DNA from: Rhodobacteraceae bacterium HLUCCA12
GTDB taxonomy: Bacteria; Pseudomonadota; Alphaproteobacteria; Rhodobacterales; Rhodobacteraceae
DNA: 64,000 nt
NCBI GenBank assembly: GCA_001314715.1
Contig: LJSV01000005.1
Span: forward strand, 62,001 to 126,000
Direction: 5' to 3'
The notes beneath the pieces were generated by a model. That model made no database searches. It was not told where the DNA came from and saw only the letters and a program-made list of their open reading frames with translations. A program made the position numbers and the translations under genes. Below, in pieces: positions 1 through 8,573 of the stretch. Numbering within the stretch: the stretch's first letter is position 1; every line of letters begins with the position of its first letter.

Positions 1-1243
1 CCGTGGCCGAGATGTCGATGGTCGACCCCAGACTGGCGGTCTGCGCCTGTTGCTGACCCTCCAGCGCCGGATCGGAATAGATGAAGGGCACGCGCACCAG
101 CCCGTCATAATGCATCGGCCCCTTGAGCATGAGCTGGTGGTCGCCCATGAAATCACCGTGGTCCGAGGTGAACATCACCACCGTATCCCGGTCGAGCCCG
201 GTTTCGCCCAGCACCTGCATGATCCGGGCGACGGCATCGTCGATCATGGTGATCGAGCCATAGGTCAGCGCGATGGCCTGGCGCACATCGGCCTCGGTCA
301 CGGCCTGCGCGATCCACGAATTGCGGTCCTGCTCGCCGCTGTCGCGCGCCTCGCGCAGCAGGCGCACCGGCTCGGGCAGGTCGTTGCCGCGCAGGTTGAA
401 ACTGGGCGGCAGGTCCACGTCGGCGGGGTTGTAGAGGTCGAAATACCGGCCCGGCGGCGTGAACGGGTGGTGCGGGTCATTGAACGAGCATTGTAGAAAG
501 AACGGGCGATCATCGTCACCCGTGGCGCGGCTGCGCAGGAACGCCTCGGCATGGTCGCGGATGTAGAAGGTCGAATACAGCTCTTCCGGGACGCGGGTGC
601 GCCAGGCCTGGAAATCCGACATGCCCCCGTCCCAGGGCAGCGCGTTTTCCGACCCGATCAGCGCTTTCGAGCCGGGATGCCGTGCCTCAAGCCAGCGGCT
701 ATAATGGCCATGAACCTGGTCGCAGTGCATCGCCGTCAGATCGACATGTTCGAACCCGTAGTAGGGCAGTTTCAGATCGTGTTCCGGGTCTTCCCAGGCC
801 AGCGCAGTTTCCTGATTGTAAAGCGGATGCGACAAATCCTCGATCACGGCCTCGTCCAGCCCCGGCGGGGGCGGCTGGTGGTTGCCCGGATCGGGCCGTT
901 TGGCGACGGCCTTCCACGGGCTCATGTTCTGAAGATGGATCTTGCCCACCGCCGCCGTGTGATAGCCCCCCGCGCGCAGGATCTGGGTATAGGTCACCGC
1001 CCGCAGCGACAATGGTATCCCGTTCGAGCGCACGCCGTTCACCGACGAGGTGCGCCCGGTGATCATCGCAGCGCGATTGGGCATGCAGGCCGGATTGGTG
1101 ACATAGAAGCGGTCGAACCGCGTGCCCTTGCGGGCCAGCGCGTCGATGGCCGGGGTTTTCAGCACCGGGTTGCCGTAACAGCCCAGGTGGTTGACCCGTT
1201 GCTGATCGGTGATGAACAGAATGAAATTGGGGCGCTTGGCCAT
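1..1243 (-). CDS. Sulfatase family hydrolase (3' end cut by window edge)
   Basis: Formylglycine-dependent sulfatase of the alkaline phosphatase superfamily, predicted to release sulfate from an organic sulfate ester. The N-terminus reads MAKRPNFILFITDQQR, the usual metal-binding start. The activation motif C-x-P-x-R is present as CMPNR with Cys53 as the residue to be converted to formylglycine. A second metal-site motif, FTSDHGDFMGDH, lies near the edge. No signal peptide is seen, so it is probably cytoplasmic. The start is the ATG at 1243; the C-terminal part lies outside the window. The substrate cannot be read from the sequence. It is followed upstream by a palindrome and a plausible promoter (1304-1343). 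Confidence 0.9.
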   Translation of the reverse strand, partial: MAKRPNFILFITDQQRVNHLGCYGNPVLKTPAIDALARKGTRFDRFYVTNPACMPNRAAMITGRTSSVNGVRSNGIPLSLRAVTYTQILRAGGYHTAAVGKIHLQNMSPWKAVAKRPDPGNHQPPPPGLDEAVIEDLSHPLYNQETALAWEDPEHDLKLPYYGFEHVDLTAMHCDQVHGHYSRWLEARHPGSKALIGSENALPWDGGMSDFQAWRTRVPEELYSTFYIRDHAEAFLRSRATGDDDRPFFLQCSFNDPHHPFTPPGRYFDLYNPADVDLPPSFNLRGNDLPEPVRLLREARDSGEQDRNSWIAQAVTEADVRQAIALTYGSITMIDDAVARIMQVLGETGLDRDTVVMFTSDHGDFMGDHQLMLKGPMHYDGLVRVPFIYSDPALEGQQQAQTASLGSTIDISAT

Positions 1244-1303
1244 GCCGTACTCCGCTTTGCCGCTGGTCTGTGGAAACAGGCTAGGCATGGTTGGCGACGA
1301 TGG

Positions 1304-1343
1304 ATAATAGCAATCCCGACTAGAGGATATAAGCCTGGCTTAT
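1304..1343 (-). promoter_or_regulatory. Candidate promoter with LysR-like palindrome for the sulfatase gene
   Basis: A perfect 15-bp palindrome, ATAAGCC-T-GGCTTAT, sits at 1329-1343. On the minus strand a TATTAT hexamer (1304-1309) lies 17 bp from a poor -35 (1327-1332) that overlaps the palindrome. A T-N11-A palindrome overlapping a weak -35 is the usual layout of a LysR-activated promoter. No LysR gene is visible in the window, so the regulator is inferred only. Confidence 0.45.
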
Positions 1344-1417
1344 GGCCGCGCCGCAAACGCGAACGACCGCGGTGCGGGCCCCACGGTCGCGCATCGCCCC
1401 TGTCGCCGGGTCAGGGC

Positions 1418-2446
1418 CTATGCGTCGGGGTCTTCGGCGGCCAGTTCCGCAAGCAGTTCGGCCTTGGCCGCGGCGTATTCGCGCGCCAGACGGTCCACCA
1501 GCGACGCCGCCGGCACCACCGATTGCACCGCGCCGATCCCCTGGCCCGAGCCCCAGACCTCTTTCCACGCCTTGGGCTTGGCGGAATCGCCGTCGGCAAA
1601 GCTCATCTCGGTGGGGGTCGCGGGCAGGTTGTCAGGGTCAAGCCCGGTGCGCGCGATCGACGGTTTCAGGTAATTGCCCGACACGCCGGTGAAGATCGAC
1701 GAGGTGACGATGTCTTCGGCGCCGCCCTCGACGATCATGCGCTTGTAATCGTCCTGGGCGTTCGCCTCCTGGGTGGCGATGAAGGGCGAGCCGACATAGC
1801 CCAGATCGGCCCCCATCGCCCGCGCCGCCAGGATCGCGCGCCCGGTCGATATCGCACCCGACAGCAGCAGCGGCCCGTCGAACCACTGGCGGATCTCGCC
1901 CACCAGCGCCATCGGGTTGATCGGCCCGGCATGCCCCCCGGCCCCGGCGGCCACCGCGATCAGCCCGTCGGCGCCCTTTTCAATGGCTTTGCGGGCAAAG
2001 CGGTTGTTGATCACGTCATGCAGCGTGATGGCGCCGCAGGAATGCGCGGCCTCGTTCACCTCGGGCCGCGCACCCAGCGAGGTGATCCAGATCGGCACTT
2101 TCCAGCGCGCGCAGATCTCGACATCGCGCTCAAGCCGCGCGTTCGAGCGGTGCACGATCTGGTTCACGGCAAAGGGCGCGGCGGGACGGTCGGGGTTGGC
2201 CTGGTTGTGGCGATCCAGTTCCTCGGTGATGCGCTTGAGCCATTGTTCCAGCACCACCGGCCCGCCCGCCGCGTCGCGCGCATTGAGGGCCGGGAAACTG
2301 CCGATGATGCCGGCCTTGCACTGGGCGATCACCAGATCGGGGTTCGAGATGATGAACATCGGCGAGGCCACGACCGGAATGCGCAACCCGCGCAGGACGG
2401 GCGGCAACCGGTGCTGGCGGGTGATGTCGGGTTCGGGTCGGTTCAT
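1418..2446 (-). CDS. Nitronate monooxygenase / 2-nitropropane dioxygenase family flavoprotein
   Basis: A 342-residue TIM-barrel FMN protein of the nitronate monooxygenase family (PF03060). Family signatures are visible: an N-terminal PVVASPMFIISNPDLV segment, GIIGSFPALNAR, and the phosphate-binding glycine stretch AAGAGGHAG. Members oxidise alkyl nitronates, but many in catabolic clusters have unknown substrates. The ATG at 2446 was chosen because it lies 4 bp after the stop of the crotonase gene and matches family N-termini; an in-frame upstream start at 2560 would lie inside the crotonase gene. It is the last gene of the minus-strand series that begins at 5539. Confidence 0.85.
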   Translation of the reverse strand: MNRPEPDITRQHRLPPVLRGLRIPVVASPMFIISNPDLVIAQCKAGIIGSFPALNARDAAGGPVVLEQWLKRITEELDRHNQANPDRPAAPFAVNQIVHRSNARLERDVEICARWKVPIWITSLGARPEVNEAAHSCGAITLHDVINNRFARKAIEKGADGLIAVAAGAGGHAGPINPMALVGEIRQWFDGPLLLSGAISTGRAILAARAMGADLGYVGSPFIATQEANAQDDYKRMIVEGGAEDIVTSSIFTGVSGNYLKPSIARTGLDPDNLPATPTEMSFADGDSAKPKAWKEVWGSGQGIGAVQSVVPAASLVDRLAREYAAAKAELLAELAAEDPDA

Positions 2447-2450
2447 GGTC

Positions 2451-3242
2451 TTACCCCTTGCCGGCGAAATCGGGTTTGCGCTTGTCAAGAAACGCCGCCA
2501 GCCCCTCGCGCGCCTCGTCGCCGAAGCGGGCGCGGTTGATGCCATCGGCCTCGCGGTCAAGATGGGTCGCCAGATCGGTATCGGGCGCGGCCTCGATCAG
2601 ACCCTTGATGCGGGCAATCGCCTGCGTAGCGCCCGCAGCCAACCGCTGCGCCAGGGCCAACGCCTCGCCGCGCGCGGCGCCGGGGTCGCACAGCGCGTTC
2701 ACGACACCCAGCGCAAAGAGCCGCTCGGCGCCCACCGGCGTGCCCAACATGCACATCTCGGCCACAAGCTGGCGCGGCAGCCCGCGCGACAGGAAATGCG
2801 TGACCCCGCCATCGGGCGACAGGCCGACCTTGACATAGGCCACCACCAGTTTCGCATCGCGCGCCGCCACGATCATGTCGCAGGCCAGCGCCAGCGAGGC
2901 CCCTGCCCCGGCCGCGCCACCCTCGATCGCCGCAACCACGGGCTTGGGGCAATCGCGCAAAGCCTTGATCATCACGTTCAGGGCGTCGGTGTTGGCCGTG
3001 ACCTCGGCCATGGTCTTTTGCGCGCTGGCCTTGAGGGCGTGGATATTGCCCCCCGACGAAAAGAAGCCGTTGTCGCCGGTCAGCACGATGGCGCGCACCC
3101 CCGGATCCTGCGCCGCGTCGATCACGGCCGCCTGCACCTGCCGATAGACCGGCGGGCTGATCGCGTTGCGGGTCGCGCCACCGTCGAGTGTCAGCACCAG
3201 GACCGCGCCGTCGCGTTCCTGCCTGAGGGTCGTTTCGTTCAT
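2451..3242 (-). CDS. Enoyl-CoA hydratase/isomerase (crotonase) family protein
   Basis: A 263-residue crotonase, predicted to hydrate or isomerise an enoyl-CoA in the cytoplasm. The N-terminal LTLDGGATRNAIS, the oxyanion-hole segment EGGAAGAGASLALACDM and the C-terminal FLDKRKPDF tail are typical. The second catalytic position reads SPDGG, with Asp instead of the Glu of classical hydratases, so an isomerase or hydrolase-like role is possible. It lies 5 bp downstream of an acyl-CoA dehydrogenase and 4 bp before the nitronate monooxygenase, so all are likely co-transcribed. Confidence 0.9.
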   Translation of the reverse strand: MNETTLRQERDGAVLVLTLDGGATRNAISPPVYRQVQAAVIDAAQDPGVRAIVLTGDNGFFSSGGNIHALKASAQKTMAEVTANTDALNVMIKALRDCPKPVVAAIEGGAAGAGASLALACDMIVAARDAKLVVAYVKVGLSPDGGVTHFLSRGLPRQLVAEMCMLGTPVGAERLFALGVVNALCDPGAARGEALALAQRLAAGATQAIARIKGLIEAAPDTDLATHLDREADGINRARFGDEAREGLAAFLDKRKPDFAGKG

Positions 3243-3247
3243 GTCGT

Positions 3248-4372
3248 TCAGTATCCTTCTGGTTTCGGGCCTTGCAAGGCCGAATCGGCCGGCGCGGTTT
3301 CCGCCGCCAGAAACCGGCGCAGGCGTGCGGCGTGGTCATCGGCGGTGCCGAACAGCATATTGGCCACCAGCACCCGTTTGACCAGCGCACCCAGCACATA
3401 GTCCTCGGTCATGCCGATCCCGCCGTGCAACTGGATCGCCGAGGCGGCGGCGGGGCGGATGCGCGTGGCGATGTGGCGCCGCAAGCGCGACACCGCACGG
3501 GCGCGCCGCTTAGCGCCATCGTCGCCACGCCCCGTGTCGCATTCCGCCGCCGCGAGTTGCACCAGCGATTTCAGATGCTCGGTCTCGTGGACCATATCGA
3601 CCATCCTGTGCTGAAGCACCTGGAAATTGCCGATGGGCCGACCGAACTGGCGCCGGGTCTTGAGATGCTCAAGCGTCATCGCATTGATCCGTTCCATCGC
3701 GCCCAGGGCATCGGCCGCCAGCGCCAGCGATCCCGCGTCACGCAACAGCGCGGCCAGATCGGCATCGCCGATCCGTGCCCGGTCGGGCAGCACCACATCG
3801 TCGAATTGCAACTCGCCCGCTGCACGGCCATCGACCAGCGTGCAGGGCGCGCTCGTCAGCCCCGGCACATCGGCGGGCACAAGAAACACCGCCGCGTCGC
3901 CGACGACCAGATGGGCCGCGGCCATGTCCGCGCCCAGACAGGCGACCTTGCGCCCCGTCAGCCGAACCCCGCCTGCCGCCGCCCGCACGCAAAGCGGGGC
4001 CAGCGGCGCATCGTCGATGGCGGCGCCCAGCGTCACGCGCCCGGCCACCAACGCGGCGACCGTATCCCCCGGCAGGGCATCCGCGCCCGCATGGCGCAGA
4101 CACAGCGCCGGCAACAGGGCCGACGACAGCATCGGAAGATCGGCCCCGAAGCGCCCGCCTTCGATCAGCGCGCAGACCATGTCGGCAACGCCCAGCCCGG
4201 CACCGCCCTGTGCCTCGGCAAAGGGCAGGCCGGCCATCCCCAGCCCGGCCACCGCCTGCCAAAGCGTGGCGCGGTCGGGCGACACGGGCGCGGGCAGGCC
4301 GTGATCGGCCAGAACCTGCGCCATCGTGTCCGCGATCATGCGCTGTTCGTCGGTCGGTGTGAAATCAAGCAT
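3248..4372 (-). CDS. Acyl-CoA dehydrogenase, beta-type partner subunit
   Basis: A 374-residue acyl-CoA dehydrogenase with the N-terminal helical domain and the C-terminal signature QLHGGIGMTEDYVLGALVKR. The usual catalytic YEGT motif is replaced by FGTADDH, so the canonical Glu is missing. It sits 3 bp downstream of another dehydrogenase gene. Such adjacent pairs, as in FadE/ChsE enzymes of steroid side-chain degradation, form alpha2-beta2 heterotetramers in which one subunit carries the base. That partnership is inferred from gene order and the degenerate motif. The substrate is unknown. Confidence 0.85.
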   Translation of the reverse strand: MLDFTPTDEQRMIADTMAQVLADHGLPAPVSPDRATLWQAVAGLGMAGLPFAEAQGGAGLGVADMVCALIEGGRFGADLPMLSSALLPALCLRHAGADALPGDTVAALVAGRVTLGAAIDDAPLAPLCVRAAAGGVRLTGRKVACLGADMAAAHLVVGDAAVFLVPADVPGLTSAPCTLVDGRAAGELQFDDVVLPDRARIGDADLAALLRDAGSLALAADALGAMERINAMTLEHLKTRRQFGRPIGNFQVLQHRMVDMVHETEHLKSLVQLAAAECDTGRGDDGAKRRARAVSRLRRHIATRIRPAAASAIQLHGGIGMTEDYVLGALVKRVLVANMLFGTADDHAARLRRFLAAETAPADSALQGPKPEGY

Positions 4373-4375
4373 CGG

Positions 4376-5539
4376 TCAAAGCCCCAGGATCTGCTTGGCG
4401 ACGATATTCTTCTGGATCTCGCTGGAGCCGCCGAAGACGGTGAAGGCACGCGAGAACAGCCATCCGTGGGTGCCGTAGCGCTCGGGCCCCAGGCGCGCAT
4501 CGCCGTTGCCGCCCTGCCAGGGCGCGGCCTCGGGCCCCATGAGATCCATCGCAAGCTCGCTTATGCGTTGCTGGATCTCGGTGCCGCGCAGCTTCAGAAA
4601 GGATGACAGCGCCCCGGCATCGCCCCCCGGCCCCAGTTGCGACAGCATCCGCAGGTTCGTCACCTCAAGCGCGGACATGTCGGTTTCCAGATCGATCAGG
4701 CTGGTGGCGAAGACCGGGTCGTCCAGCCGCCCGCGCGCCTGCGCCAGACGTTTCAGAAGCCCGATCTCGGCCTTGGCCTGTCCGACATTGGCCACCGTCA
4801 CACGCTCATGCGCCAGCAGGAACTTGGCATAGTCCCAGCCCTTGTTCTCTTGGCCGACCAGATGGCTTGCCGGCACGCGCACGCCATCCAGGAACACGTC
4901 GTTCACATGGTGGTCGCCGTCGATGGTCACGATCGGGCGCACCGTCACGCCGGGGCTTTTCATGTCGATCAGCAGCATCGATATGCCCTTTTGCGGGCGG
5001 TCGGCCTGCGGATCGGTGCGCACCAGCGCGAACATCCAGTCGGCATGTTGGCCGGTGGTCGTCCAGGTTTTCTGGCCGGTGACGATATAGTCGTCGCCAT
5101 CGTGTTCGGCCCGCGTGCTCAGCGAGGCCAGGTCAGACCCCGCGCCCGGTTCGGAAAAGCCCTGACACCAGTATTCCGCACCGCTCAGCATCGGCGGCAG
5201 AAAGCGTTCGCGCTGCCAGTCGTTGCCGAAATGAATCAGGATCGGCCCGATCATGCGCAGCGCGAACGGGCGCAGGCGGGGCGCACCCGCGGCCATCGCC
5301 TCGGAATCGAAGATGTGCTGTTGCATCACGCTCCAGCCCGCGCCGCCATGTTCGACCGGCCAATGCGGCGCCACCCAGCCCTTTTGATAAAGGATACGGT
5401 GCCAGCGCATCATCTGATCAAAGCTGTGCCGCCCGGCCTGATGAAACGTGTCGGCGATGTCGGCGGGCAGGTTCGCCGCGATGAATGCGCGCACCTGATC
5501 GCGGAAAGCCAGATCGGCCGGGGACAGGGAAAGATCCAT
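4376..5539 (-). CDS. Acyl-CoA dehydrogenase, alpha-type partner subunit
   Basis: A 387-residue acyl-CoA dehydrogenase. FAD-binding motifs QGFSEPGAGSDLASL and TGQKTWTT are present, and the C-terminus ends FTVFGGSSEIQKNIVAKQIL. GGSSE replaces the usual YEGTSE, as in many alpha subunits of heteromeric ChsE-like enzymes. It oxidises an acyl-CoA to the enoyl-CoA, passing electrons to ETF. It is the first gene of a tight series (dehydrogenase pair, crotonase, nitronate monooxygenase). Upstream lies an intrinsic terminator of the TAXI transporter gene. Confidence 0.88.
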   Translation of the reverse strand: MDLSLSPADLAFRDQVRAFIAANLPADIADTFHQAGRHSFDQMMRWHRILYQKGWVAPHWPVEHGGAGWSVMQQHIFDSEAMAAGAPRLRPFALRMIGPILIHFGNDWQRERFLPPMLSGAEYWCQGFSEPGAGSDLASLSTRAEHDGDDYIVTGQKTWTTTGQHADWMFALVRTDPQADRPQKGISMLLIDMKSPGVTVRPIVTIDGDHHVNDVFLDGVRVPASHLVGQENKGWDYAKFLLAHERVTVANVGQAKAEIGLLKRLAQARGRLDDPVFATSLIDLETDMSALEVTNLRMLSQLGPGGDAGALSSFLKLRGTEIQQRISELAMDLMGPEAAPWQGGNGDARLGPERYGTHGWLFSRAFTVFGGSSEIQKNIVAKQILGL

Positions 5540-5562
5540 TCTCGAGTCCGTTTGTCGTCATG

Positions 5563-5593
5563 AAAACCCCGCGCAGCGCGGACGCCGCGCGGG
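5563..5593 (-). terminator. Intrinsic terminator after the TAXI binding-protein gene
   Basis: On the minus strand a 10-bp GC-rich stem (arms 5584-5593 and 5568-5577, one G-U pair, 6-nt loop) is followed by a short T tract (5563-5566). It lies 13 bp beyond the stop of the binding-protein gene. Confidence 0.65.
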
Positions 5594-5605
5594 TCTTGAT
5601 ACCGT

Positions 5606-6640
5606 TCAGCGCAGCTCGGGCGGGATCAGGTCGTCGGGCACCTCGATGCCGATTTCCTGATAATACCGATAGGCCCCGACATGCAGCGGCATGTTCATCT
5701 CGGTCAGGGCGTTTTCGGGGGTGATCACCTCCATCCAGCGCGCGGCCTCGACCAGATCGGCGTTGTTCTCGAAGATTTCGCGGGTGATGTCATAGACCTC
5801 ATCCTCGCTCATCCAGCGATGGGTGCCCAGCCCCACCAGCGAGTCGATCAGTTGAACCGGCTCGTCGTTGACCAGGTTGGGATAGGTACCCGGCTCCAGC
5901 GTATTGAGGCTGCGCCCCGGAATCGACAGCGCGGCCTCCAGTTCGGGGCTGTCCAGCGCGCTGTCGGGAATGCCGATCACGCGAAACTCGCCCTGGGCCG
6001 AGATCTGCGCCACCGCCGCGCTGGGGATCGGCGTGGGGATGAAATAGGCGTCGATCTGGCGATCCTGGAACGCCTGCGCGGCCGCCCCCCAGTCCAGGTT
6101 CATCGACTCGTAGTCCTCGTTGGGCTCGAACCCGGTCGATCCCTTGATGATCTGCTCGACCACGGCGCGCGCGGCCCCCGACGGCGGCCCGGCAAAGACG
6201 CGCTGGCCTTCAAAATCCTCCATCGAGGTGATGCCGCTGTCGGCCCAGACAATCCCGTGATAGGCGCCCAACGGATAGTTCAGGATCGCGCGCAGGTTGC
6301 CGAACATCTCGGGCGCGTCCGGCATCTCTTCGTACATGCGCAGCTGGTTGGCCATGAAATGGTTGATCGACACGGCCGTCACATAAAGATCGACCTGCTG
6401 GTTGGCGGCATCCACCGCCTGCCGGGTCGCGGCCGAGCCCGTCGCCAACTGGATCCGGTGGCCCAGTTCGCGGCGCAAGATCTCGCTCACCGCGATCGAA
6501 AACACCGTCGTCGGCGAATCCGAGCCCAGCGAGGCCATCTGAAAGGACTGCCCCTGCGCGCTGGCCGTGGTTGCGCCAGCCAGCAGGGCCGCGCCGGCCA
6601 GCAGCGCGCCAACCGTCTTGTGAAGTGTGAATCGCGTCAT
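5606..6640 (-). CDS. TAXI family TRAP transporter solute-binding protein
   Basis: A 344-residue periplasmic binding protein of the TAXI class of TRAP transporters. The Sec signal peptide is about residues 1-26, ending ATTASAQ, followed by the TAXI-type start FQMASLGSDSPTTVFSIAVS. The ATG at 6640 was chosen because a strong GGAGG lies 5-9 bases upstream; longer in-frame starts would lack a signal peptide at the N-terminus. It follows the fused membrane subunit by 40 bp. The ligand is unknown; the dehydrogenases around it suggest an organic acid activated to a CoA ester. Confidence 0.9.
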   Translation of the reverse strand: MTRFTLHKTVGALLAGAALLAGATTASAQGQSFQMASLGSDSPTTVFSIAVSEILRRELGHRIQLATGSAATRQAVDAANQQVDLYVTAVSINHFMANQLRMYEEMPDAPEMFGNLRAILNYPLGAYHGIVWADSGITSMEDFEGQRVFAGPPSGAARAVVEQIIKGSTGFEPNEDYESMNLDWGAAAQAFQDRQIDAYFIPTPIPSAAVAQISAQGEFRVIGIPDSALDSPELEAALSIPGRSLNTLEPGTYPNLVNDEPVQLIDSLVGLGTHRWMSEDEVYDITREIFENNADLVEAARWMEVITPENALTEMNMPLHVGAYRYYQEIGIEVPDDLIPPELR

Positions 6641-6680
6641 CTTTTCCTCCCTGATCACGTCGATAGTGGATGGCATGTGG

Positions 6681-8573
6681 TCATGCCCCGGCACCGGCAC
6701 GCCTGAGCGCCAGCGATTTCCCCATGATCACCGCAATGGAAACGGCGATCATGGCCATCTGAACCTGCGGCACCTGCACCAGCAGCGCCGCCGCCACCGC
6801 CAGCCGCAGGGCGCGTTCGCCCCAGCCCAGCCGGGTGCCCGCGTATCCGATCAGCCCGGTGTTCAGCATCCAGATCGCCAGAGACAGCGCTACGATCACG
6901 CGCGCGAAGGTCAGCGGATCGAACGGGCCGATCAGCAAAAGCGAGGGTTGATAGATGAACACGAACGGGATCAGGAACCCGGTCAGCGCCAGCTTCAGCG
7001 CCACGAACGAGGTCTCCATCGGATTGGCCCGCGCGATCGGCGCAGCCGCGAAGGCCCCGATCGCCACCGGCGGCGTGATCGCCGACAGGACACCGAAGTA
7101 AAAGACGAACATATGCGCCGCCAACGGCTCGGCCCCCAGCCGGGTGATGACCGGTCCCAGAACCAGAACGATGATCAGATAGGCCGGCAACGTGGGCATC
7201 CCCATCCCCAGCATCAGGCAGGCCAGCGCCGTCACCACCAGTGCCATAAGCAGCGAATCGTCAGAGAGCCCCGATACCGCCGAGGCAAAGGACAATCCCA
7301 GCCCGGTCAGGTTCAGAACCCCCAAAATCACGCCGATTGCACCGACCGCCACCAGAATGCTGGCACTGTTGCGACCGGCATGGGTGATGACCTTCCAGAC
7401 GATCCAGGGGTCTTTCCAGTTCCGCGGGTTGAACAGGCCCAGCACCGCGGCGGTGACGGTCGCGACGAAGCCCGCCATCGCGGGCGAGCGCCCCATGACC
7501 AGAACCACGACGATGGCCAGAATCGGGATGATGAACAGCAGGCTGGCCACGAGATCGCGGCGGTTCAGCGGCAGCCGCTCGGATTCGGGGACCGGCTGGA
7601 TGTCCTGCTTCGCCGCCAGGATCGAGATCGCCACGAACAGCGCGCCGTAATAGAGGATCGAGGGAATGATCGCGGCCACCGCCACGGTGGCATAGGGCAC
7701 CCCCAGCAGATCGGCCATCAGGAACGCCGCCGCCCCCATCACCGGCGGAACGATCTGCCCGCCGGTCGAGGCTGCGGCCTCGATCCCGCCGGCGGCCGCA
7801 GGGGTAAAGCCGCGGCGCTGGATCATGGGAATGGTGAACGAGCCGGTGCCGACGACATTGGCCGTCACGCTGCCCGACATCGCGCCGAACATGCCGCTGG
7901 CGATCACCGCCGAATGCGCCGGGCCGCCGCGCGTGCGCCCGGTCAGGGCCAGCGACACGCGGATCAGCGCGTTACTGGCGCCGGTCCCTTCCAGCACGGC
8001 GCCAAAGACGATGAAGATCAGGACCATCTGGATCACGATGCCCAGCGGGATGCCGAAAACCCCCTGGAAACTGTACCAGATGGTCAGCATCATGCGGTCC
8101 AGCGACATGCCGGAATGGTTCAGGAAACCCGGCAGCCAGGGACCGACAAAGCAAAACACGAGCCCGACCAGCGAAATGATGACGATGGGCAGGCCGAACA
8201 ACCGCCGCGTCGCCTCCATCAAGATGGCGATCCCCGCGACGGCCAGGCCGACATCCCAGATGGTCAGCATGTAGATCGTGCGTTCCAGCAGATTCAGAAC
8301 CGTGATGAACCGAAAGATCACCACGCAAAGCACTGCGATCATGGCAAAATCCAGCGCCCAGGCCAGCGCCTGACGGCCCGCACCGCCACCGACCCGCGAT
8401 GCCAGCGGCGTGCACAGGATCGACACCACGACCCCGGCCCACAACAGCCCCGCGCGCGTGAATGCGATGTCGAAGGCGCCGCTGAAGGCGACATAGATCG
8501 CCTGCACCGCGATCACCGCCGCGATCAGGCCGCCAAGGCCCGCCGCAAGCGTCTTGAGGTCCGGCAAGGTCAT
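6681..8573 (-). CDS. TRAP transporter fused small/large permease (TAXI type, DctQM fusion)
   Basis: A 630-residue, very hydrophobic protein with about 16-18 membrane segments. Residues up to about 170 resemble the small DctQ-type subunit and the rest the large DctM-type subunit, the normal fusion in TAXI systems. The conserved region with GMFGAMSGSVTANVVGTGSF and IEAAASTGGQIVPPVMGAAA marks the family. The ATG at 8573 overlaps the stop of the upstream acyl-CoA dehydrogenase as ATGA, which decides the start. It works with the binding protein just downstream to import an unidentified solute with sodium. Confidence 0.92.
   Translation of the reverse strand: MTLPDLKTLAAGLGGLIAAVIAVQAIYVAFSGAFDIAFTRAGLLWAGVVVSILCTPLASRVGGGAGRQALAWALDFAMIAVLCVVIFRFITVLNLLERTIYMLTIWDVGLAVAGIAILMEATRRLFGLPIVIISLVGLVFCFVGPWLPGFLNHSGMSLDRMMLTIWYSFQGVFGIPLGIVIQMVLIFIVFGAVLEGTGASNALIRVSLALTGRTRGGPAHSAVIASGMFGAMSGSVTANVVGTGSFTIPMIQRRGFTPAAAGGIEAAASTGGQIVPPVMGAAAFLMADLLGVPYATVAVAAIIPSILYYGALFVAISILAAKQDIQPVPESERLPLNRRDLVASLLFIIPILAIVVVLVMGRSPAMAGFVATVTAAVLGLFNPRNWKDPWIVWKVITHAGRNSASILVAVGAIGVILGVLNLTGLGLSFASAVSGLSDDSLLMALVVTALACLMLGMGMPTLPAYLIIVLVLGPVITRLGAEPLAAHMFVFYFGVLSAITPPVAIGAFAAAPIARANPMETSFVALKLALTGFLIPFVFIYQPSLLLIGPFDPLTFARVIVALSLAIWMLNTGLIGYAGTRLGWGERALRLAVAAALLVQVPQVQMAMIAVSIAVIMGKSLALRRAGAGA

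Noticed and set aside
551-2539. A 662-codon open frame on the plus strand across sulfatase and nitronate monooxygenase genes
   Set aside because: It spans two well-supported minus-strand genes and their gap, has a low-complexity composition and no recognisable motif.
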